Assembly: GCA_018433765.1 (NCBI GenBank)
Contig: JAHDQO010000010.1
Coordinates: 62,001 to 126,000, forward strand
Reading direction: 5' to 3'
DNA from: Tissierellales bacterium
GTDB taxonomy: Bacteria > Bacillota > Clostridia > Tissierellales > Sedimentibacteraceae
DNA: 64,000 bases
Below, in pieces: positions 25,294 through 34,592 of this stretch. Position numbers and translations under genes: made by a program. Each line of letters opens with the position of its first letter. Position 1 is the first letter of the stretch. The notes under the pieces are model-generated. The model saw only the letters and a list, made by a program, of their open reading frames with translations. It did not search any database and was not told the DNA's origin.

Positions 25294-26070
25294 ATGCTTA
25301 AAGTTAACAATCTAAAAAAAGTCTTTAAATTAAGCAAAAAACAAATGGCTTTAGGAAAGACAAAAGATAAATATAAAAATGCAGTAAATGGTATTGATTT
25401 TACTGCTAATCCGGGTCAAATTTTTGGCCTATTAGGACCTAATGGTGCAGGAAAAACAACTACTCTAAGATGTTTAGCTACTCTAATAAAACCAACTGAA
25501 GGAGAAATATTCTTTGATAATATAAATGCATTAAAGAATGAAGAACAAGTTAGAAAAAAAATATGTTTTCTTACAAATGAATTAAAATTAGATGAGTTTT
25601 TTACACCAAATTATACAATAAACTATTTTGGAAGTTTATACGGTCTTACAAAAGAACAAATACAAAAAAAGAAAGAAATATTATTTAAACGATTTGAAAT
25701 AGACAGCTATCAGGAAACTAAGATAGGCGAGTTATCAACAGGAATGAAGCAGAAACTATCTATAGCTGTCAGCCTTGTACATGATCCTGAAATAATTATA
25801 TTTGATGAACCTACAAATGGTTTAGATATTGTAACAGCAAGAAGTGTTACTGACTATCTTGTTGAGTTAAAAAATAAAGGTAAAACAGTTATTATTTCAA
25901 CACATATTATGAGTGTTGCACAACATTTATGTGATGAAATAGCGATAATTATAGATGGTAAAATTAAAATAAATGGCTCATTAAATCATATTTTGCAATC
26001 AACTGGAAAAGAAAACCTTGAAGATGCGTTTTTTGAATTATATGTTCAGAGCAAAGGGGGTAAAGAATAA
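25294..26070 (+). CDS. NatA-like ABC transporter ATP-binding protein
   Basis: 258 aa. Walker A GPNGAGKTTT, signature LSTGMKQKLSIAVSLV, Walker B IIIFDEPTNGLD, H-loop ISTHI. N-terminal strand KVNNLKKVFKLSKKQ and the order with a large permease match the NatAB sodium-exporter type. Start 25294 is chosen because GGAGG (25284-25288) overlaps the ATG at 25282. Its stop overlaps the start of the permease (TAATGA). Confidence 0.9.
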   Translation: MLKVNNLKKVFKLSKKQMALGKTKDKYKNAVNGIDFTANPGQIFGLLGPNGAGKTTTLRCLATLIKPTEGEIFFDNINALKNEEQVRKKICFLTNELKLDEFFTPNYTINYFGSLYGLTKEQIQKKKEILFKRFEIDSYQETKIGELSTGMKQKLSIAVSLVHDPEIIIFDEPTNGLDIVTARSVTDYLVELKNKGKTVIISTHIMSVAQHLCDEIAIIIDGKIKINGSLNHILQSTGKENLEDAFFELYVQSKGGKE

Positions 26071-27287
26071 TGAAAAATTTTATGTTAATATTAAAAAAAG
26101 AATTGGCACGTGTATTTACAGATAAGAAATTAGTATTTAATTCTTTTATTTTACCACCTTTGATATTAGTTGTTATTTACACTATTATGGGAAGCCAAAT
26201 AGATAAATTAGAAAAAGATATAGATACTCATGTATCAGATGTTTATATACAGCAAGCACCTCAAGAATTTTTAGATTTGATTGTTGATGCAGAGAATGTT
26301 AATACTTTTACAGAAGTAAAAGATGATGAAATTCAAAATATTAAAGATGATATCTATGAAGGTGAAACAGATTTATTAATTATTTTTGATGACGATTTAA
26401 TTAGTAAAATTGCTGACTATAAGACGGCTGAAGATGTTCCCGAAGTGAAAACATATTACAATCCAAGCGAAGAATATTCTCAAAAAGCTTATAATCAATT
26501 TATATCATATTTAGATGATTACGAAGATACAATAATAGCTAAAAGAGTTGAAAAACCAAAATATCTCAATGCTTTTGATATAAATAGAACAAATGAAGAT
26601 AAACATATTGTTAATGAGAAAAAAGCTGCTGGTAAAGGGTTAGGTATGCTTTTGCCAATGCTGTTGATGATATTCTTGTTTTCATCAGCAATGGGTGTTG
26701 GAATTGATATGATTGCAGGAGAAAAAGAAAGAGGTACTATGGCTACACTGCTTATTACACCTGTAAAAAGATATCATATAGCTCTTGGAAAAACAGTAAG
26801 TTTAGGAATTATATCTATAGTTGCATCAATATGTTCTTTTGCTGGACTACTAGTAACACTTAAAACAGCACCACAAGTTCTTACGGGAAGTTCAAATATA
26901 GATATGGGAGTTATGCAGTATGGTTTTACAGAACTTTTTATGCTCCTTACAGTTATGATATCAGTTGTGTGCATATTTGTAGGTTTAATATGCTTGATAT
27001 CTATATTTGCTAAAACTGTAAAAGAAGCAGGTACGATGATATCGCCAGTATATATGGTCGTTATGATAGCAGCATTCTTAAATATGTTTTCTAAAGCAAC
27101 ACCTCAATTATGGCAGTTTGCTGTACCAGTTTATGGAACTACAATTGCAATAAAATCTATTTTTTCTTTTGAGATGACATGGATTAAATGGTTAGTAACA
27201 TGTGGCTCATCATTAATTATTGCTGCAATACTAATTTTGGTAATAGCTAAAATGTTTAATAGTGAGAAAATAATGTATAATAAATAA
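26070..27287 (+). CDS. NatB-like ABC-2 permease with extracellular domain
   Basis: 405 aa. One N-terminal helix (VFNSFILPPLILVVIYTIMG), then a ~165-residue predicted extracytoplasmic domain rich in Asp/Glu (residues about 35-195), then five to six helices (LGMLLPMLLMIFLFSSAMGVGIDMIAGEKERGTMATLLITPVKR contains the conserved EKERGT motif, here cited only as a landmark). This is the NatB/YhaP/CcmB-like ABC-2 family. Together with the preceding ATPase it may export Na+ or a toxic compound. Ends at a terminator. Confidence 0.88.
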   Translation: MKNFMLILKKELARVFTDKKLVFNSFILPPLILVVIYTIMGSQIDKLEKDIDTHVSDVYIQQAPQEFLDLIVDAENVNTFTEVKDDEIQNIKDDIYEGETDLLIIFDDDLISKIADYKTAEDVPEVKTYYNPSEEYSQKAYNQFISYLDDYEDTIIAKRVEKPKYLNAFDINRTNEDKHIVNEKKAAGKGLGMLLPMLLMIFLFSSAMGVGIDMIAGEKERGTMATLLITPVKRYHIALGKTVSLGIISIVASICSFAGLLVTLKTAPQVLTGSSNIDMGVMQYGFTELFMLLTVMISVVCIFVGLICLISIFAKTVKEAGTMISPVYMVVMIAAFLNMFSKATPQLWQFAVPVYGTTIAIKSIFSFEMTWIKWLVTCGSSLIIAAILILVIAKMFNSEKIMYNK

Positions 27288-27307
27288 CCTAAATTCAAAT
27301 TAACAAG

Positions 27308-27344
27308 AGTCTTCCATAAATTTTTTCATGGGAGGCTTTTTTTT
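27308..27344 (+). terminator. Terminator of the ABC operon
   Basis: AGTCTTCCAT / ATGGGAGGCT stem (two G-U pairs) followed by seven T. Confidence 0.85.
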
Positions 27345-27432
27345 AAAATAAATTTAAAATTAGGTATTTTTAACACTACAAAAAAATTGATTTTTAAGTT
27401 ATACTATAATTAAGAAAAAATGGAGGAACATA

Positions 27433-28557
27433 ATGGGATTATTTAATTTTATCAAGAGTCAATTTATTGAAGTTATTGAATGGACAGATATGGCGAAAAA
27501 TGAATTGGTTTATAGATTTCCAGTTGAAAATAAAGAAATAAAAATGGGGGCTCAACTAACTGTAAGAGAGTCACAGATGGCAGTATTCATTAATGAAGGT
27601 CAAATAGCAGATGTATTTAGTGCTGGAAGATATCAATTAACAACAGAAAATCTTCCTGTCTTAACTAAATTAAAATCATGGAAGTATGGATTTGATTCAC
27701 CATTTAAAGCAGAAGTATATTTTGTCAGTACAAAACAATTTACTAATCAGAAATGGGGAACTTCAAGACCTGTTATGATGCGTGACCAAGATTTTGGACT
27801 TTTAAGAATAAGAGCATTTGGCATTTTTTCATATAGAGTAAATGATCCTGCAATTTTTCTAAAAGAATTATTTGGTACAAGCAGCAGCTTTACTACAGAA
27901 GATATACAAGAGCAGTTATCAAAGATGACAGTTTCGTCATTATCAGATTTATTAGCAGAATCACAAATACCTGCACTTGATTTTTCAATGAATTATGATG
28001 AATTAAGTATGCAGGGAAAACAGAAGCTTCAGCCTAAATTCAATAAATTTGGTTTTGAGTTAAGTTCATTTTTTATAGAAAACATCTCACTTCCTGATGA
28101 TGTAGAAAAAGCAATGGATAAAAGAACAACTATGGGTGTTTTGGGAGATATGAGTAAATTCACTCAATATCAGACTGCGGAAGCAATACGAGATGCAGCT
28201 AAAAACGAAGGTGGCGGATTAGCTTCAGCAGGAGCTGGAATAGGAGTTGGTTCAGCTATTGGAAAAGCTATGTCAGGAGCATTTAATCAAGAAAATAATG
28301 TTACTGATAAGCCTATGATAATATGTCCCAATTGTGGTAAACAGATCAAAGCATCAAGTAAGTTCTGTCCTGAATGTGGAGGAAAAGTAATTACTGATAA
28401 AAAACATTGTATAAAATGTAATGCGGAAATTAAGTCAACAGCAAAATTTTGTCCTGAGTGCGGAGCTAAACAAGATGAAAAATTAAAATGTCCTAAATGC
28501 GGTACAGAATTAAAACCCGGAGCTAAATTTTGTCCTGAATGTGGAAATAAAATGTAA
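27433..28557 (+). CDS. SPFH/Band-7 domain protein with three zinc ribbons
   Basis: 374 aa. Residues 20-225 resemble the SPFH 'virion core protein' family (IEWTDMAKNELVYRFP, FGIFSYRVNDPAIFLKELFG, FGFELSSFFIENISLPDDVEKAMDKR). A Gly/Ala-rich linker (GGGLASAGAGIGVGSAIG) follows, then three tandem C4 zinc ribbons: CPNCGKQI..FCPECG, CIKCNAEI..FCPECG, CPKCGTEL..FCPECG. No transmembrane segment. Members are sometimes linked to membrane-stress functions, but no role is established. It has its own terminator and is placed between the ABC operon and a small membrane protein. Confidence 0.88.
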   Translation: MGLFNFIKSQFIEVIEWTDMAKNELVYRFPVENKEIKMGAQLTVRESQMAVFINEGQIADVFSAGRYQLTTENLPVLTKLKSWKYGFDSPFKAEVYFVSTKQFTNQKWGTSRPVMMRDQDFGLLRIRAFGIFSYRVNDPAIFLKELFGTSSSFTTEDIQEQLSKMTVSSLSDLLAESQIPALDFSMNYDELSMQGKQKLQPKFNKFGFELSSFFIENISLPDDVEKAMDKRTTMGVLGDMSKFTQYQTAEAIRDAAKNEGGGLASAGAGIGVGSAIGKAMSGAFNQENNVTDKPMIICPNCGKQIKASSKFCPECGGKVITDKKHCIKCNAEIKSTAKFCPECGAKQDEKLKCPKCGTELKPGAKFCPECGNKM

Positions 28558-28581
28558 GCATTTATATTATATATTTTAAAG

Positions 28582-28620
28582 ATCAGAAGATGTCAATGAT
28601 TAACAGTCTTCTGATTTTTT
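28582..28620 (+). terminator. Terminator of the SPFH gene
   Basis: ATCAGAAGA / TCTTCTGAT stem (28582-28590 / 28607-28615) followed by TTTTTTATTT. Confidence 0.87.
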
Positions 28621-28888
28621 TATTTAAGAATGAATGTGTATATTCCTGAATTTAACCAAATATTAATGTGTAATTAATAATACCTTAATAAAGTAATAAG
28701 AACGTATTAATAAATATTCTTTATAATTGAATTAAGCATTTACAGAACTTGTGTTAAGATTATATTTTACAGTGCATTTCAATTAACTGTCACATTGTTA
28801 GATAATAAAAATAATATATTTATAATTAATTTAACATGCATAAGTGGCATTTTTAAATAAAAAATAAACTAATAAAGAAGGTGAAATT
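28621..28888. other. AT-rich spacer
   Basis: No frame, hairpin or clear promoter stands out. A SD (GAAGGTG) for the next gene lies at its end. Confidence 0.3.
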
Positions 28889-29131
28889 ATGTTATCTACT
28901 ATATTTGGAATAGGCATGTTTTTCATATTTTTAGCAATAGCTTTTAAAGTAGGATTTGTTTTATTAAAAGTTTTTTTCGGACTCTTAGGAATAGTATTAT
29001 TAGTTGTGTTGACTCCTTTATTTATACCTTTAGCTGCATTAGGTGTCGGAGTGCTTTTTGTCGCTGCAATACCAATATTAATTATTGGTATAATAGTAAT
29101 GATTTTTAAAGGATTATTTTTCTTTATATAA
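28889..29131 (+). CDS. Small hydrophobic membrane protein, 80 aa
   Basis: Almost entirely hydrophobic: STIFGIGMFFIFLAIAFK, then VFFGLLGIVLLVVLTPLFI and LAALGVGVLFVAAIPILIIG, i.e. three to four membrane helices, ending IFKGLFFFI. SD AAGGTG lies 7 bases upstream. I do not recognise the family. Such short polytopic proteins near SPFH or phage-shock-type proteins are known, but the intervening 330 bases and a terminator make co-transcription with the SPFH gene unlikely. Confidence 0.65.
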   Translation: MLSTIFGIGMFFIFLAIAFKVGFVLLKVFFGLLGIVLLVVLTPLFIPLAALGVGVLFVAAIPILIIGIIVMIFKGLFFFI

Positions 29132-29218
29132 ATTAACTTTTAATATTATCAATTCTTTTCTTGACAAATATGGATATTTTATGTATAGTTTTTATTGAAA
29201 TTCAAATATTAATATAAA

Positions 29219-29516
29219 GACTATGAAAGAAAGAGTAAGTTTAAAGTCATATTTAATAGAGAGCCAGATAAGGTGAAAGCTGGTATATGACGTTAAATTG
29301 AAGATGGTTCTTGAGTTGTATGCCTGAAACAAGAGTAAGGTATAACGGTTTTATATCCGTTAAATATATAAAGGTTAAGTTAAATGCAAAACTTAGAATT
29401 TAAAATTAGATTTAGATGATTTAACCTCGTGAGATATAAATTGTGAGATTTATATAAAAAAGAGTGGTAACACGGAATACTTCGTCTCTTGGCATGATGC
29501 TAAGAGGCGTTTTTTT
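29219..29516 (+). promoter_or_regulatory. T-box leader (probably Met-responsive)
   Basis: Stem I elements AGAGAGCCAGATAAGGTGAA and AGCTGG, a candidate ATG specifier at 29320-29322 followed by CCTGAAAC, the antiterminator T-box AGAGTGGTAACACGGA (29461-29476; TGGT can pair with the ACCA end of tRNAMet), and a terminator with stem CGTCTCTTGGC / GCTAAGAGGCG (29483-29509, one G-U) followed by seven T. Consistent with control of metG by uncharged tRNAMet. The specifier assignment is by position only. Confidence 0.82.
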
Positions 29517-29880
29517 ATGAAATGAGAAATGAGTAACGAGAAACTAGTAACATGGTAGTTTTGCTTACACAAAACAAAAATAATATAATAAATTTTTAAA
29601 AAAACTATTAATTAATAAGTATCATCTTGAGCGCTAGTCGAAGGATCTTGTGTTTGATTAGAAAAAAGCTAATTAGTTGGACTTTATGAAATGAAAATTT
29701 AAACCTTGTTACTAGTTAATCGTTTCTAATTACTCGTTTTTTCAGGGTGCGAAGCACATTTCCGTGTCATTCTGTGTAATTCCGTGGTTAATTAAAAAAG
29801 ATTTACGAAGTATGAGTAAATCAACATTGTTACTAGTTACTAGTTATTCGTTACTCGTTTATCAAAAAAAGGAAGGAAGT
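29517..29880. repeat. Long composite dispersed repeat between T-box and metG
   Basis: About 360 bases. It contains ATGAGAAATGAGTAACGAG, AACTAGTAACATGGTAG, GTTTTGC-TTACA-CAAAAC, ATCATCTTGAGCGCTAGTCG and AAGGATCTTGTGT, GCACATTTCCGTGTCATTC, TGTGTAATTCCGTGGTTAAT, and reverse-oriented TTACTAGTTATTCGTTACTC. A frame open from 29764 runs through this repeat into metG and is not its true start. Confidence 0.8.
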
Positions 29881-29886
29881 TTTAGT

Positions 29887-31824
29887 ATGAACAAAGGTAA
29901 GTATTATATTACTACAGCAATAGCATATACTTCTGGAAAACCTCATATAGGAAACACTTATGAGATTGTTTTGACTGACAGTATTGCTAGATTTAAAAGA
30001 TTAGTTGGATATGATGTGTTTTTTCAAACAGGAACTGATGAACATGGACAAAAAATACAAATAAAAGCAGATGAAGTAGGCAAAAAGCCGCAAGAATTTG
30101 TTGATGAAATAGCTTCTGAAATAAAGAGCATATGGGATTTAATGAATACAAGCTATGATCAATTTGTTAGAACAACAAATAAGGATCATAAAGCTGTAGT
30201 TCAAAAAATATTTAAAAAATTATATGAGCAGGGAGATATTTATAAAGGCGAGTATGAAGGATGGTACTGTACACCTTGCGAATCTTTCTTTACTGAATCA
30301 CAATTAGTTGATGGTAAATGTCCTGACTGTAATGGAGAAGTAAAGAAAGCAAAAGAAGAAGCATACTTTTTTAAACTAAGCAAATATGCGGATAGGCTTA
30401 TAAAACATATAGAAGAGCATCCAGAATTTATTCAGCCAGAGTCAAGAAAAAATGAAATGATCAATAACTTTTTGAAACCCGGTCTTCAAGATTTATGTGT
30501 TTCAAGAACATCCTTTAATTGGGGTGTACCTGTAACATTTGATGAAGGGCATGTTGTATATGTTTGGATAGATGCACTTAGCAACTATATTACATTCTTA
30601 GGATATGACCCTTATGGTGACAATGGAGAACTTTATAAAAAATATTGGCCAGCGGATGTTCACCTTATAGGAAAAGATATATTGAGATTCCACACAATTT
30701 ATTGGCCTATTTTATTAATGGCTTTAGGCGAAGAACTTCCAAAACAAGTATTTGGTCACCCCTGGCTTCTAGTTGGCGAAGGTAAGATGAGTAAATCAAA
30801 AGGCAATGTTATTTATGCTGATGATCTTGTAAAACATTTTGGAGTAGATGCAATAAGATATTATCTACTACATGAGATGCCATTTGCACAAGACGGAACA
30901 ATAACTTATGAGCTATTAATAGAAAGAATAAATTCTGATCTTGTAAATATTCTAGGGAATCTTGTAAACAGAACAATTACTATGATTAATAAATATTTCG
31001 ACGGTGAAATTTTAGAACCAAAAGAAAAGGAATTAATTGATGATGAATTAATAAAATTAGCACTTGAAACACCTACTAAAGTAGAAGCTAAAATGGATCA
31101 ATTAAAAGTAACAGATGCAATAGATGAAATATTTACTTTATTACGAAGAAGTAATAAATATATTGATGAAACAATGCCTTGGGTTCTAGGAAAAGATGAA
31201 AGTAAAAAAGACAGACTTGCAGCGGTCTTGTATAATTTAGTTGAGGCAATAAGATTTTCAGGTGTTTTAATTTCACCATTTTTACCTGAAACAGCTGAAA
31301 AAATATTTAAACAAATAAATACAGAAAAAACTACTTGGGATACTTTAAAAGAGTTTAATGGAATAAAAGTAGGAAGTAAAGTAGGAAATCAAGAAATATT
31401 ATTTGGAAGAATAGACGCCAAGAAAAAGCTTGCAGAAATGAATAGCAAACCACAAGGTAAAGAAGAAAAAAAAGAAAATAAATCTAATAAGAAAGAGAAA
31501 GATATAATATCTATTGATGATTTTGATAAACTTGATTTTAGACTTGCTGAAATTGTTGAAGCGAAGAAACATCCTGATGCTGATAAATTATTAGTAATGC
31601 AGCTGATGGTTGGTAAAGAAAAACGTCAAGTAGTTTCAGGAATAGCTAAATATTATGAACCACAAGACCTTATAGGTAAAAAAGTGATACTTGTGTATAA
31701 CCTTAAGCCTGTAAAATTGAGAGGTATAGAATCACAAGGAATGATATTAGCTGCTACAAAAGGTAAAAAGCTAAGCTTAGTTACAACTTTGGAAGAATTA
31801 AATAGCGGAGCTAAAATAAGCTAG
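29887..31824 (+). CDS. metG: Methionyl-tRNA synthetase
   Basis: 645 aa class I synthetase charging tRNAMet. Motifs: HIGH-equivalent KPHIGNTYE (about residues 20-28), a zinc knuckle CTPC...CPDC (about 129-150), KMSKS at about 300 (GEGKMSKSKGN), the anticodon-binding helix region, a Lys-rich linker (EEKKENKSNKKEKD), and a C-terminal tRNA-binding OB-fold (DFDKLDFRLAEIVEAKKHPDADKLL). Start 29887 chosen: AAGGAAGGAAG lies 8-18 bases upstream and MNKGKYYITTAIAY is the family N-terminus. Fourth position in the conserved origin cluster. Confidence 0.96.
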   Translation: MNKGKYYITTAIAYTSGKPHIGNTYEIVLTDSIARFKRLVGYDVFFQTGTDEHGQKIQIKADEVGKKPQEFVDEIASEIKSIWDLMNTSYDQFVRTTNKDHKAVVQKIFKKLYEQGDIYKGEYEGWYCTPCESFFTESQLVDGKCPDCNGEVKKAKEEAYFFKLSKYADRLIKHIEEHPEFIQPESRKNEMINNFLKPGLQDLCVSRTSFNWGVPVTFDEGHVVYVWIDALSNYITFLGYDPYGDNGELYKKYWPADVHLIGKDILRFHTIYWPILLMALGEELPKQVFGHPWLLVGEGKMSKSKGNVIYADDLVKHFGVDAIRYYLLHEMPFAQDGTITYELLIERINSDLVNILGNLVNRTITMINKYFDGEILEPKEKELIDDELIKLALETPTKVEAKMDQLKVTDAIDEIFTLLRRSNKYIDETMPWVLGKDESKKDRLAAVLYNLVEAIRFSGVLISPFLPETAEKIFKQINTEKTTWDTLKEFNGIKVGSKVGNQEILFGRIDAKKKLAEMNSKPQGKEEKKENKSNKKEKDIISIDDFDKLDFRLAEIVEAKKHPDADKLLVMQLMVGKEKRQVVSGIAKYYEPQDLIGKKVILVYNLKPVKLRGIESQGMILAATKGKKLSLVTTLEELNSGAKIS

Positions 31825-31859
31825 TAAAATTAAAGTTATAATTATTAGGTGGTGAAATT

Positions 31860-32414
31860 TTGAATAATATTAATTTCTATGATGTCATTTTAATAATAAG
31901 TATTATTTTGGTTATAACAAATATTAAATCTATGGCACAATTAAAGAAAGAGAAATTCACAACACTTTACACTATTAATGATGATAATAAGGGAATAAGA
32001 ACATTAGGATTAGTATTTTTTGGTATAATGGCTGCTTCTATTGTTTTAATAATAATAAGTGCTATTAGCAGCCAAGGATTAACTTCAAATGAACTTACAC
32101 AAGTTGCATCTGTTATACTTTTATTTGTAGGAGTATATTTACCTTTAATTAGAAAAACAAAGATAACCGATAAGGGTATTGTTAAGAATGGTTCACTAAT
32201 TAAATGGGAAGATATAAAATTTATAGAATATCCTAAAAATAAAGTTGATGCTAAGGGTAAAGTAAAAGCTAAAATTAATTACAATACTAAATATAATAAG
32301 CCTATAAATGTTGAAATAGCATTTAAACAAGATGGAGAAGATATATTAAAATTTAAAGAAATAACTAAGCAATGCAGAAAAAAAGGTAAGAAATCTAAAA
32401 CAAAAAGTAAATAA
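31860..32414 (+). CDS. Predicted membrane protein (DUF5673-like)
   Basis: 184 aa, TTG start 7 bases after GGTGGTGA. Three hydrophobic segments: INFYDVILIISIILVITNI at the N-terminus, TLGLVFFGIMAASIVLIIISAI and VASVILLFVGVYLPLI. A cytoplasmic C-terminal domain with ITDKGIVKNGSLIKWEDIKFIEY, a PH-like membrane-associated layout found in DUF5673-type proteins, and a very basic tail (KKKGKKSKTKSK). Between metG and tatD in the same direction, 36 and 28 bases apart, so probably co-transcribed. Function unknown. Confidence 0.75.
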   Translation: MNNINFYDVILIISIILVITNIKSMAQLKKEKFTTLYTINDDNKGIRTLGLVFFGIMAASIVLIIISAISSQGLTSNELTQVASVILLFVGVYLPLIRKTKITDKGIVKNGSLIKWEDIKFIEYPKNKVDAKGKVKAKINYNTKYNKPINVEIAFKQDGEDILKFKEITKQCRKKGKKSKTKSK

Positions 32415-32442
32415 CTACATAATATTATAAGGAGAAAAGATT

Positions 32443-33207
32443 ATGCTTATAGATAGTCATGCACATCTTGATGACAGTAGTTTTGATAATGATAGAGAAG
32501 AAATAATACGTGATTTAAAAAATAATGATATAGATATTGTGTTAAATCCAGGTTCAGATATGGCTTCGTCAATAAAGTCTGTATCTTTGTCACAAAAATA
32601 TGATTTTATATATTCAGCAGTTGGATATCATCCTCATGATTCTAAAGATATGACAGAAGAAACTTTAGATGTATTAAAATCTTTAACTAAAAAAGAAAAA
32701 GTTGTAGCTATAGGAGAAATAGGTCTTGATTATCATTACGATAATTCGCCAAGAGATGTTCAAAAAAAATGGTTTAGAGAACAGATTCGATTAGCAAAAG
32801 AATTAAATCTTCCCTACATAGTTCACGATAGAGAAGCACATGAGGATATATTAAATATAATGAAAGAAGAATCATATGATGGTATGACTGGTATTTTACA
32901 TTGTTTTTCAGGTAGTGTAGAACTTGCTAAAGAGTTTATAAAAATGGGATTTTATATTTCTCTTGGTGGTCCTATAACCTTTAAAAATGCTAAAAAGCCT
33001 AAGCTAGTTGCTAAAGAAATACCATTAAGGCATCTATTGATAGAGACTGATTCTCCATATCTTACTCCTGTCCCTAATAGAGGCAAAAGGAATGAACCAA
33101 CATATGTAAGATACGTAGCTGCTGAAATTGCAGCAATAAAAGAAATTCCTTTTAATGAAGTAGCTGTAAAAACAGGAGAAAATTTTAAAAAACTTTTTAA
33201 ATTATAA
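32443..33207 (+). CDS. tatD: TatD-family metal-dependent DNase
   Basis: 254 aa TIM-barrel hydrolase. Metal ligands: DSHAHLDD (residues 3-10), GEIGLDYH (Glu at about 91), VHDREAHED, LHCFSGS (about 150) and ETDSPYLTP (about 202). B. subtilis YabD holds the same position after metS. Acts as 3'-5' exonuclease/DNase in repair by homology. SD AAGGAG. A terminator follows 110 bases downstream. Confidence 0.94.
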   Translation: MLIDSHAHLDDSSFDNDREEIIRDLKNNDIDIVLNPGSDMASSIKSVSLSQKYDFIYSAVGYHPHDSKDMTEETLDVLKSLTKKEKVVAIGEIGLDYHYDNSPRDVQKKWFREQIRLAKELNLPYIVHDREAHEDILNIMKEESYDGMTGILHCFSGSVELAKEFIKMGFYISLGGPITFKNAKKPKLVAKEIPLRHLLIETDSPYLTPVPNRGKRNEPTYVRYVAAEIAAIKEIPFNEVAVKTGENFKKLFKL

Positions 33208-33214
33208 TTCCTAA

Positions 33215-33300
33215 AAAAATAACTAGAAACTAGTAATTAGAAATTAGTAACATGGTAGTTTTACTGACGTAAAATATAATATAATTATTAACTATAAAAT
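33215..33300 (+). repeat. Dispersed repeat block after tatD
   Basis: AACTAGAAACTAGTAATTAG, TTAGTAACATGGTAGTTTTA and the hairpin TTTTAC-TGAC-GTAAAA, then AATTATTAACTATAAAAT. Same modules as the other blocks. Confidence 0.65.
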
Positions 33301-33317
33301 CGATTATTAATTGTAAT

Positions 33318-33358
33318 AAAAGGTCTTTGGAAGATTAATCCCAAAGACCTTTTTACAA
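33318..33358 (+). terminator. Terminator downstream of tatD
   Basis: AAAAGGTCTTTGG / CCAAAGACCTTTT (33318-33330 / 33341-33353), 13-bp perfect stem. Confidence 0.88.
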
Positions 33359-33454
33359 ATATTAGTCAAATAAACAAAAATTCAACATTATAATGGCTTG
33401 AATAAAATTATAGAATATATGTATACTTAAACAGTTAAAAAAGTTAAACTAAAA

Positions 33455-33572
33455 ATATAAAACTAGTAATACAGTAATATAAAAGATAAAAATTAAGGTT
33501 AAGAGTGAAAAACTATGGTAAATTAATAACATAAATTAGTCTTTACTCGTTTATTCATTACTAGTTTATTTG
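33455..33572. repeat. Dispersed-repeat remnant before the 3D-domain gene
   Basis: AACTAGTAATACAGTAATAT, AAAGATAAAAATTAAGG and reverse-oriented TTACTCGTTTATTCATTACT with AGTTTATT. Weaker matches than the longer blocks. Confidence 0.5.
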
Positions 33573-33588
33573 AAAGGAATGAAATAAA

Positions 33589-34329
33589 GTGAAAAAGAAC
33601 AAAATAGTGTATGTTTCTGTAATAATTTTTATGATAGCCATATATTTTATTGCTAATAATAAGAATGTTGAATCATATCAAGAAAAGGTTAGTACATACA
33701 ATCAGAAAGAGGTACAATTAATAAAGCATAATTATCCTAAGATTGAAAAAAAATATATTCCTATAAAAGAAGCAATACCATTTTCTACAATAATAGAAGA
33801 AAGCTCAGAACTTTATGAAGGTGAAGAAGAATTATTAGCTGAAGGTAAAGATGGTGCAATTGAAACTATTTGTTTAGAAGAATATCTAAATGGAAAACTT
33901 ATTGATAAAACATACTGTATAGAGTATAGTATAATAAGACCTGAAAATAGGGTAGTGAAAGTTGGCACAAAACAAAAGGTTGCAGAGTCAAAAGGCGATT
34001 TAAATTATTCTAGTAGTATGATAATGTCAGCAACAGCTTATGATTTATCATTTGAAAGTACTGGAAAAAATCCTGGAGATAAAGGTTACGGTATAACATA
34101 TTCAGGTACACAGGCAGGACCGGGAACTGTTGCGGTAGACCCTAATGTAATACCATTAGGAACTAAATTATATGTAGAATCATTAGATGGTTCTGAAGAT
34201 TATGGTTATGCTGTAGCTGAAGATACTGGCGGAGCAATTAAAGGAAATAAAATAGATCTGTTCATAGGAGACAGTAAAGAAGTTAAAAAGTTTGGAATTA
34301 AAGAAGTTAAAGTTTATATCTTAAATTAA
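33589..34329 (+). CDS. YabE-like protein with G5-type and 3D domains
   Basis: 246 aa exported protein. GTG start after AAAGGAATG; N-terminal signal/anchor KIVYVSVIIFMIAIYFIA. Residues about 45-130 resemble a G5 domain (AIPFSTIIEESSELYEGEE, NRVVKVGTK). The C-terminal ~95 residues are a 3D domain with its three Asp: MSATAYDLS, VAVDPNVIPLGTKLYVE, AEDTGGAIKGNKIDLFI, the lytic-transglycosylase-like core of Rpf/MltA-related proteins. Expected role: peptidoglycan remodelling at the cell surface. Position between tatD and rnmV equals yabE of B. subtilis, though it is shorter (YabE has about 437 aa with DUF348 repeats). Confidence 0.9.
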   Translation: MKKNKIVYVSVIIFMIAIYFIANNKNVESYQEKVSTYNQKEVQLIKHNYPKIEKKYIPIKEAIPFSTIIEESSELYEGEEELLAEGKDGAIETICLEEYLNGKLIDKTYCIEYSIIRPENRVVKVGTKQKVAESKGDLNYSSSMIMSATAYDLSFESTGKNPGDKGYGITYSGTQAGPGTVAVDPNVIPLGTKLYVESLDGSEDYGYAVAEDTGGAIKGNKIDLFIGDSKEVKKFGIKEVKVYILN

Positions 34330-34344
34330 TAAGAATAATATTGT

Positions 34345-34535
34345 AGAACAATATTAAACGAGAAACGAGTAACTAGCAACGAATAATATGGTAGTTTTGC
34401 TTTTGCAAAACATTAAAATATATAAATTTTCTCAAGAAAATTTAAACCATTAATTATCAACTATCAACTATAAAATAATAAGAGTATTTATTAATGATAG
34501 TCAAAGGATATTGTGTTTTATTTGTTTGTAAATTA
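34345..34535 (+). repeat. Composite dispersed repeat block
   Basis: ACGAGAAACGAGTAACTAGC, ATATGGTAGTTTTGC-TTTT-GCAAAAC, AATTTTCTCAAGAAAATTTAA (imperfect hairpin also found at 51970-51995), TTATCAACTATCAACTATAA, and AATGATAGTCAAAGGATATTG, an eroded copy of the GAGCG...GTCGAAGGATCTTG module. Confidence 0.7.
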
Positions 34536-34592
34536 AAAGTTGATAGTTTGAAATTTTAAATTAAAATCGTATTGAAAGGAATATTACTAAAC

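Noticed and set aside
29764-29886. Upstream extension of metG by 41 codons
   Set aside because: It translates dispersed-repeat DNA; the SD AAGGAAGG and conserved N-terminus place the start at 29887.
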